This document shows positions 11,367 to 16,452 of a stretch of DNA of 16,452 bases, in pieces (position 1 is the stretch's first letter; each line of letters opens with the position of its first letter). Where the stretch lies: assembly GCA_013423325.1 (NCBI GenBank), contig BLJB01000630.1:1-16452 (forward strand). The letters are read 5' to 3'. Source of the stretch: Usnea hakonensis (lineage: Eukaryota > Ascomycota > Lecanoromycetes > Lecanorales > Parmeliaceae). The position numbers and the translations under genes were made by a program. The notes under the pieces were generated by a model. It did no database searches. It was not told the origin of the DNA and was given only the letters and a program-made list of their open reading frames with translations.

Positions 11367-11495
11367 TAATATATATTTATTAGCTTTATCTAGTAGCATT
11401 ATCGAGCCTTATTCCCTACGCCTAGATAGATTCTACTATAGATTCTACTATAGATCTAGGCTAGATTAATAGTAGAAAGTACGTAATTTAAATAT

Positions 11496-11497
11496 NN
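11496..11497. other. Two ambiguous bases (NN)
   Basis: The only non-ACGT characters in the window. They lie just beyond copy B's right end, where a near-identical repeat could confuse assembly, so they may mark a base-call problem or a scaffold or polishing artefact. Confidence 0.9.
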
Positions 11498-11605
11498 TTA
11501 TAATCTATACTATAGTTTATAAATATTAATTAAGCCCTCTATTTTATTCTCTATATCTTTAATTCTACTTCTTTTTTCCCTTTATTAGATATATAATACC
11601 TATCT

Positions 11606-12250
11606 ATAAAGAAAGCTACTACTACTAGTAATATTAATAGTAGTATAATAGTAGATTATCTATTAATAGAATTATAAGTCCGTTTAATTTATAATTATCT
11701 ATAAGATCTCCTTAATATAGCCCCTAATCTACTCTAGATAGAGGAGACGGATAATAGCTAAACTAAGATTCGTACGATATAGTAGGAGGTTATAAGATAG
11801 AATATAACTCTCTTATATATTCTTATTAATATTATAGTATTTATAATCCTAATTAATATTATTACTAGTACGCTTCTAAACCACTATAACTATATTAAAT
11901 TTAATATAATATATATAAACGAAGCCGATATATATTACCCTTTATATTTATTTTTAAACTTATACCCTATTTTATCTATTCGTCTAAGACTCGAGTTAGC
12001 TAATTAACCCTAAAACTATATAGCCTCGATAACTACTTCTAGCTAGAGATTAGTTAGATAAGTACTTACTAATAGTAATTATAGTACTACGATAGTATTA
12101 TTCTATTTTATAATCTATTATCCTATATAAAGAATATAGAATAGAGTACTACGTAGAGTACTACTATTACTATTATAATAGCGGAGAGCGTAGTATAGCG
12201 TATTTTATTTATAATACTCGAAATATAGCCTATAGTATTTCTAGACTAAA
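11606..12250 (+). pseudogene. Possible degraded ORF, unknown product
   Basis: Plus-strand frame 2 is stop-free for 68 codons (11801-12004), unusual for sequence this rich in TAA and TAG. On both sides it continues with scattered TAA/TAG that RIP could explain. The residues are mostly hydrophobic and Asn/Ile/Leu-rich, with no motif I recognise. An upstream Ser/Thr-rich start is suggested near 11612. Its 3' part overlaps a segment (about 12104-12150) partly repeated at about 12660-12710, so that portion may be repeat DNA rather than gene. Orientation matches the neighbouring degraded genes. Confidence 0.28.
12104..12150. repeat. Dispersed short repeat, unit 1
   Basis: The words TTTTATAATCTATTAT-C/T-CTATATAAAG followed by ATAGAGTAC recur about 550 bp downstream at about 12660-12711 with a small insertion. 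Differences include C/T transitions. The local duplication is of unknown origin. Confidence 0.4.
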
Positions 12251-12431
12251 AAAAATTAGTAGGAAGCCTATTTTTTAGTTATTAATAGTAGTTTAGTAAA
12301 TAGTATACTATATAGAATAGGGTATTAGGGTATTTTTAGAAAGTTTTTATATTAATTTATCTTAATATATTATTTTAGTATAGTATTTCTAGCGTAAATA
12401 TTTCTTTTTTATTACGAAAAGTCTTTTTTAG

Positions 12432-12490
12432 GTACTAGAAGGGATTAAACTAGGGGCCTTACTAGTATTAATTACTATACTATAGTAGTA
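12432..12490 (-). ncRNA. tRNA-like / SINE-head remnant with A-box and B-box-like sequences
   Basis: Read on the minus strand, 12484-12466 gives TATAGTATAGTAATTAATA, which resembles a tRNA A-box and D-arm (TAGTATAGTGGTTAGTA-type, as in fungal Asp or Glu tRNAs) after RIP changes of G to A. It is followed at 12451-12441 by AGTTTAATCCC, close to the B-box GGTTCRANTCC. The spacing between the boxes is shorter than in a normal tRNA and an acceptor stem does not pair, so it is not a functional tRNA. It may be a tRNA-derived SINE head or a deleted tRNA fragment. No poly-T terminator follows on that strand. Confidence 0.35.
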
Positions 12491-12540
12491 TTACTAGATT
12501 TCAGGGTCTATTATTATATATAAGTTAGTTTCTAAAAAAT

Positions 12541-12639
12541 CGCTATATAGAAAGTATATAAATAGCTATATAAGAAGTATATAAATAAGCTTCTAAATAG
12601 CTATATAAGAAGTATATAACTAGCTATATAAGAAGTAAA
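12541..12639. repeat. Short minisatellite, ~23-bp units
   Basis: Four units of the form AGCTATATAAGAAGTATATAA(A/C)T follow one another, the first with CGCTATATAGAAAG and the last truncated at GAAGTAAAT; a 12-bp AAGCTTCTAAAT insert separates units two and three. The unit contains no C or G followed by A or T in a way that RIP would change further. Further GAAGTATATAAAGTATA words continue to about 12750. Confidence 0.65.
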
Positions 12640-12659
12640 TATAGTAGTATTTATTAGCT

Positions 12660-12711
12660 TTTATAATCTATTATCTTATATAAAGTACGGAGCATATAAA
12701 GTATAGAGATA
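12660..12711. repeat. Dispersed short repeat, unit 2
   Basis: This partner of 12104-12150 has the same TTTTATAATCTATTAT core and ends in ATAGAGTAC. It directly follows the minisatellite and carries about 10 extra bases including GGAGCATATA. Confidence 0.4.
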
Positions 12712-13103
12712 ATAGAGTACGAAGCTATACGAAGTATATAAAGTATACGAATTAAATAGAGGCTAGATAAATAGGATAGATTATTATTATTTATTATATA
12801 TTATATAAAGCTTCGATAGATAAAGGTATATTAGATAAATAATTATATATCTTTTCTTTTTACTAGCGTAATAAATATTTCTTCTACGCCTAAATATTAC
12901 GTCTATACTAAATTATTACTAAGATCTACGGAGGAAACGAAGTAAAATCTTATTAAGAAATTATAGAATTAGTATTCCCTTTAGCCTCTATCTTAATAAT
13001 ATAAGTAACCCTTTTTCTATTCCCCCTTAATTTTAATAAAGGTCCGCTTTATATCCCGCGACTTTCGCGTATAGACCCTATCTAACCTATAATATAGAAG
13101 AGG

Positions 13104-13122
13104 ATTCGCGTCCTCCGCGAAT
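13104..13122. other. Perfect 7-bp inverted repeat, 5-nt loop
   Basis: ATTCGCG at 13104-13110 pairs with CGCGAAT at 13116-13122 around TCCTC. It is a small GC-rich hairpin with no T-run, so I do not call a terminator. Confidence 0.5.
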
Positions 13123-13272
13123 AAGAGATTAAGCCTATAAGGCTTCTAATTCTTTATAATCTAATAGAGATTGAATACCGCGGAGTAATTTAATTAAAGG
13201 GCGCTACGTCGAAGTAGAATTAATAATAAAGTTGATATTATAGATCGTATAGGCTTATTAGGCTCTAGGGGT

Positions 13273-13289
13273 CCTTTCTAGTAGAAAGG
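13273..13289. other. Perfect 17-bp palindrome
   Basis: CCTTTCTA at 13273-13280 and TAGAAAGG at 13282-13289 are perfect inverted repeats around a single G. It could be a binding site for a dimeric protein or a chance palindrome; no context decides. Confidence 0.5.
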
Positions 13290-13619
13290 GAGTAAGATTC
13301 GAGGAATAGAAGAAATAGGTATTTTACTAGTAAGTTAGACTTAGCTTTAAAATATCTATAAGAGTATTAGTAATAATTTAATTAAGTATAATATATATCC
13401 GTCTAATTTACGGGAGTCGCGTCGCTTATATATCTATAAGGGAAACGCGTAATATAAAACTTACCCAAGTATTTTATCTTTTTATTATTATATTAATTAT
13501 TTTTTAGCAGGTATTAGACTAAAAGGACTTTAAAATATAGTATTACGTACTTTAGTTTAATTATTTATATATCCTTTATCTATATACTTTAGTCTAGGCG
13601 GCTACTCCCTAGCGCCTCT

Positions 13620-13870
13620 TACTAAATCTTTATTTAGATCTTTATATAGATCTTTATAAATATCTATAATAGAATCTTCTAAAGATCTTTCTAATAATCC
13701 GTTTAAAAGCTTATATCGTTTATTAAATCTTTATATAGATCTTTATATAGATCTTTATATAGATCTTTATATAGATCTTTATATAGATCTATAATAAATT
13801 CTACTAGAGATATTTTTAAGCCTATAAATTCTCTCTATATATCTTTATATAGATCTATAGTATTTTATAT
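13620..13870. repeat. AGATCTTTATA-type repeat region upstream of third gene
   Basis: Imperfect units (ATCTTTATTTAG, ATCTTTATATAG, ATCTTTATAAAT) at about 13626-13672, a perfect array at 13727-13790, and further copies near 13838-13858. Word content and position relative to a plus-strand ORF match the leaders of the two helicase units. Confidence 0.65.
13727..13790. repeat. Perfect 12-bp tandem array, five units
   Basis: Five identical ATCTTTATATAG units (13727, 13739, 13751, 13763, 13775) followed by a partial ATCT. Perfect identity amid heavily mutated DNA suggests slippage expansion after RIP, or uniform RIP of identical units. Confidence 0.9.
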
Positions 13871-14286
13871 TAAGTATCCTTCTTAAAACTCTTAGGAAAG
13901 CGTTAGGTAGTATATTTAGTTTAGCTTACTACTATAATTTATCTCTATAACTTATAATAACTTACCTTCTATATTTATTTAGTATCGCCTACTCTCGTTT
14001 CTATCTTTTTTTTAACTTACTATTATATTCTTTATTATAGATTTAGTACTCTCTTACCTCTCTTACTAGATATTTCGAAACTTCTAAGATTAATCTATAG
14101 CTTATTAATTTATTTATTATTATTTTATCTCTATTTAAGGTCCTTTTTATATCTTCTAGCTTATATTCCTACTATATCTTATTTCTCCTTTTCTAAGCTC
14201 GTCTATAAAGCTAATAGTCTATTCTTATAAATATACTTAGTTCGTATTAACTACTATTTATATATACTTCTAGTATCTAGTTAATT
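13871..14286 (+). other. Pyrimidine-rich 5' flank of third gene
   Basis: The plus strand is C/T-rich (for example TTTCTATCTTTTTTTTAAC near 13999, and CTTATTTCTCCTTTTCTAAG near 14178), like the flanks at 1640-1965 and 6955-7330. No coding signal is visible. It probably held the promoter and leader of the gene at 14287. Confidence 0.35.
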
Positions 14287-16282
14287 ATGATAAACTCGCC
14301 TTTAGATTATTATAAGGAAGACTAGTTAGATACCCCTTAAAGCTTATTACTAATTATAGCTAATCTTACTCTTACTCTTAGAATAACTATTTAGAAATAA
14401 AGACTTTATTAAGTATTATAATAAGCTTAATTATATATTTATCTTATATATATCTATTAACTTTTATTTAGAACTAAATCGCTTTCGACCCTTAAGCGCC
14501 TTATATTTAAAAAATCTTTTACCTCGGAATATTATAAGTAAATATATTATCTATATATATATAGAATAATCCGTTTTCGTTCTAGGTTATATAAGAAGAT
14601 TAGAGAGATTACCGATAAACTAGAAAAAGCTAAAGACGCTATTATCGCTTTAACTATACTAAATACTTCTATTTTAAGATCTTAATTAATAGTAATAAGC
14701 TTTAGTAATCGTAGCTACCCCCTTTTAAAAAGCGAGACTATAAGTAAGAATCTTATTAATCTACTTAATTATAGTTAAGATTCTAGCTATATAAAGGCGT
14801 TAGAAAAAGAATATAACTCTACTAGAAAATTATTATAAAGACGATTTAGAGATCGAGGAATTATTTAAGAATACTAATTAAGATATAATTATACTCTAAT
14901 CTTCTAACTTAGAATTCGAAAGCTCCTTATATATTATCTATTTTATTAATAGTAATAAAGTCGATTTATAAGGAGATACTATTAAGGTATCTAAAATAAT
15001 ATTATATTAAGAAGTTTTATCTCTTTTTACTTACTAACTATCTTTCTACTAGAAGGCTTAGGTACCTTCTAATATACGGATAAGTTATTCTTTTTCGAAT
15101 AATATTACTTTAACTTTAATCTCTTCTAATCTTACTATTAGTAACTCGCGGTTACTTATAGACGTTTATACTAACTTTATTAATAATATATTCTTATAGC
15201 TTAAGGTCTTAGATTTTAAGGGTAATAATCTAGATAAAGCTATAGCTATAGTAAATAGATTAGTAGGTTAAATATTAGGTTTCGAAGCTAAGCTATTTTA
15301 ACTAACGGCCCCCCCTAAAGAAAGCTAAGATCTACGAGGCTTAATAGAAAATTATTTTATCGAGCTATATTAAAGCTCTAAGAGATCCTTAAACTCTAGT
15401 TAAAATTATATAACTACCGCCTTAATTAATAGGTATAATATTTAGACTAGGGTAAAAGATATATCTTATCTAGGCTTTTTTAAATATAGAATATACTTTA
15501 TTTCTAGACTAATCGAGTATAACTTCTATTATACTATTATTATTTTAGGACTCCTACTATTTATTACTATAGAGGCTCTTTTAGAAAAAGTCTATAGGGG
15601 AATACTTATTAATATAAAGTTTCTAAATATAGTTAAACTTATAGATAGTATTATAGTATTAGTTACCTTCCTTTATAAGGATTTAGCTTTAGCTTTTAAG
15701 GATTATATAAAGAACTATCCTATTATTCTTAGTAATTTTTTTATCTAAATTACTATTATTTTAACCCTAACTTTTCTAATCTCTATTAATCTTCGAATAA
15801 GTATCGAAGAGGGACGTACCTATTATCTCGAGATATATAGACTTTCTTCTAATATTCCTCTACTAATTCTAAAATAAGAGCTTATAGATTCGTTAATTAT
15901 AAAATTAACTAGTTTAGAGTATATAAGGCTTAGAGCTAATAGGGCCCTTAAACTACGCTTTTCCTCTATTAGAGCCGCTAAATATAGCTCTACCTTTTTT
16001 AGAAAGACCTTACGTTATCGTAGATATACTATTAAGTACCTTTTAGATCTATACGCTTAACCTCTAAAAACGCTTTTTAGATAATATATAAATATATCTA
16101 TATTCGTTAAAGAAGAAATTCTAGAAGTTTCTTCTAATACTAAACCTAGGGCCGCTATTAATAAATAGTCTAGTATACTCGCTAGGGTTAAATTAGTTTT
16201 TAGTTATAATACGATAGTTTAGAGTTTAAGCTATCTCTCTATTAACCGTAGTAGCGTTAATATTAAAATACTTATACGCTAA
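14287..16282 (+). pseudogene. RIP-degraded gene of unknown function
   Basis: One of the few ATG codons in the window (14287) opens frame 1, which reads to about 14900 with only RIP-explicable stops. It includes a charged, probably helical or coiled-coil stretch near 14587-14660 (LYKKIREITDKLEKAKDA). From about 14826 the signal moves to frame 2 and continues to about 16280. Frame 2 contains stop-free runs of 100 codons (15446-15745), 42 codons (15749-15874) and 60 codons (15878-16057), much longer than this base composition should allow. The C-terminal third is Ser/Thr/Arg/Lys-rich. The frame change near 14790-14840 may be an intron or an indel. Visible landmarks include NRLVG near 15257 and LLEKVYRG near 15578; I do not recognise the family. 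The final stop is ambiguous (TAA at 16280-16282 or a later one). Its leader resembles those of the SNF2-like units. Confidence 0.55.
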
Positions 16283-16452
16283 TATTATTTTTTTCTCGAA
16301 ATCGCTTTTATATCTCTTATTTTAGACTTATATAGATAAGACTTAATCCTCTAAAAAACGTAATTATAAGCTCTACTATATATTTTATTTATATATTTAT
16401 TATTTATATTTCTTTTTAATCTCTATCTTCTAGTAGAATCGTTAGTAGAATC
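16283..16452. other. Degraded 3' flank, nothing recognised
   Basis: AT-rich sequence with dense stops in all frames after about 16340. The plus strand is pyrimidine-rich near 16380-16432. No terminator, repeat or gene is visible before the window ends. Confidence 0.5.

Larger units (their letters stand above)
6287..11460 (+). repeat. Copy B of the ~5.1-kb duplicated unit
   Basis: This is the second, same-orientation copy of the unit at 974-6050. It carries roughly 100 bp or more of extra sequence in the leader and N-terminal part (for example a TTATTTATAAGTAT-type duplicated word near 7344-7380). The core is nearly collinear with copy A. Copy B is slightly less degraded at several diagnostic sites; for instance it keeps GATGAG-ATAGGGCTT at motif I where copy A has GATAAA-ATAAGACTT. 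Both differences are G to A. Confidence 0.75.
12751..13620. other. Less-degraded intergenic stretch, no gene assigned
   Basis: I see no convincing ORF or RNA gene. From about 13040 to 13450 the sequence is more GC-rich than its surroundings and keeps a few CA/TG dinucleotides (TG near 13171 and 13233, CA near 13466 and 13508). It contains two small perfect palindromes listed separately. It could be the terminal region of a lost element or a single-copy spacer that was only partly exposed to RIP. Confidence 0.45.

Noticed and set aside
11091..11399. A 102-codon minus-strand ORF rich in Ile, Leu and Tyr
   Set aside because: It lies exactly antisense to motif VI and the Lys/Asn/Asp-rich tail of the copy B helicase gene. 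The purine-rich sense strand has few TTA/CTA words there, so the antisense frame is open by composition. Its residues are low-complexity and there is no counterpart argument for function.
12432..12490. Functional tRNA gene
   Set aside because: The A and B boxes are too close, the acceptor ends do not pair, and no poly-T terminator follows.
13727..13790. CRISPR array
   Set aside because: The units are directly adjacent with no spacers, and the context is a fungal genome.
14287..16282. LTR-retrotransposon Gag or Pol
   Set aside because: No zinc knuckle, protease, reverse transcriptase or integrase motif is visible, and no long terminal repeats flank the gene.
1..16452. Mitochondrial or plastid origin because of the AT richness
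   Set aside because: The bias is specific to CpA/TpG loss with CpG retained, there are no mitochondrial genes, and SNF2-type motifs indicate a nuclear gene.

Overview
The window looks like an AT isochore of a filamentous ascomycete (Pezizomycotina) that has been almost saturated by repeat-induced point mutation (RIP). What shows this directly is the dinucleotide bias. CpA and its complement TpG are nearly absent over the whole 16.4 kb, while TpA is extremely common and CpG, CpC and CpT persist. As a result ATG codons almost never occur and every reading frame is studded with TAA/TAG that could once have been CAA, CAG or TGG. Standard gene finding fails here, so the calls rest on motifs, on comparing two repeat copies, and on unusually long stop-free stretches.

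Layout. Bases 1-775 are degraded AT-rich DNA with a short imperfect direct repeat and one weak reading-frame remnant. Bases 782-864 form a small island that still carries several CA/TG dinucleotides and is flanked by a 6-bp direct repeat; it looks like a short insertion that escaped or post-dates RIP. Bases about 974-6050 and about 6287-11460 are two head-to-tail copies of one unit of about 5.1 kb. Each has a leader rich in AGATCT-type repeats, a pyrimidine-rich stretch, and a long degraded gene whose frames still read through SNF2-type helicase/ATPase motifs I, Ia, II, III, V and VI in order. Differences between the copies are largely C/T and G/A transitions with a few indels, as expected for copies that were mutated separately.

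Bases 11460-13560 hold a two-base ambiguity (NN at 11496-11497), a possible broken ORF, a tRNA-like or SINE-like remnant on the minus strand, a short minisatellite, and a somewhat less degraded stretch with two small perfect palindromes. From 13620 there is another AGATCTTTATA-type array (including five perfect 12-bp units), then a pyrimidine-rich flank, then a third degraded gene of unknown function on the plus strand (14287 to about 16282), supported by a 100-codon stop-free stretch.

The leader arrangement (AGATCT repeats, then a CT-rich tract, then a plus-strand ORF) occurs three times, which suggests the helicase units and the third gene come from related repeat elements or share a regulatory architecture. 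No intact protein-coding gene is visible. The genes are best treated as RIP-inactivated pseudogenes.
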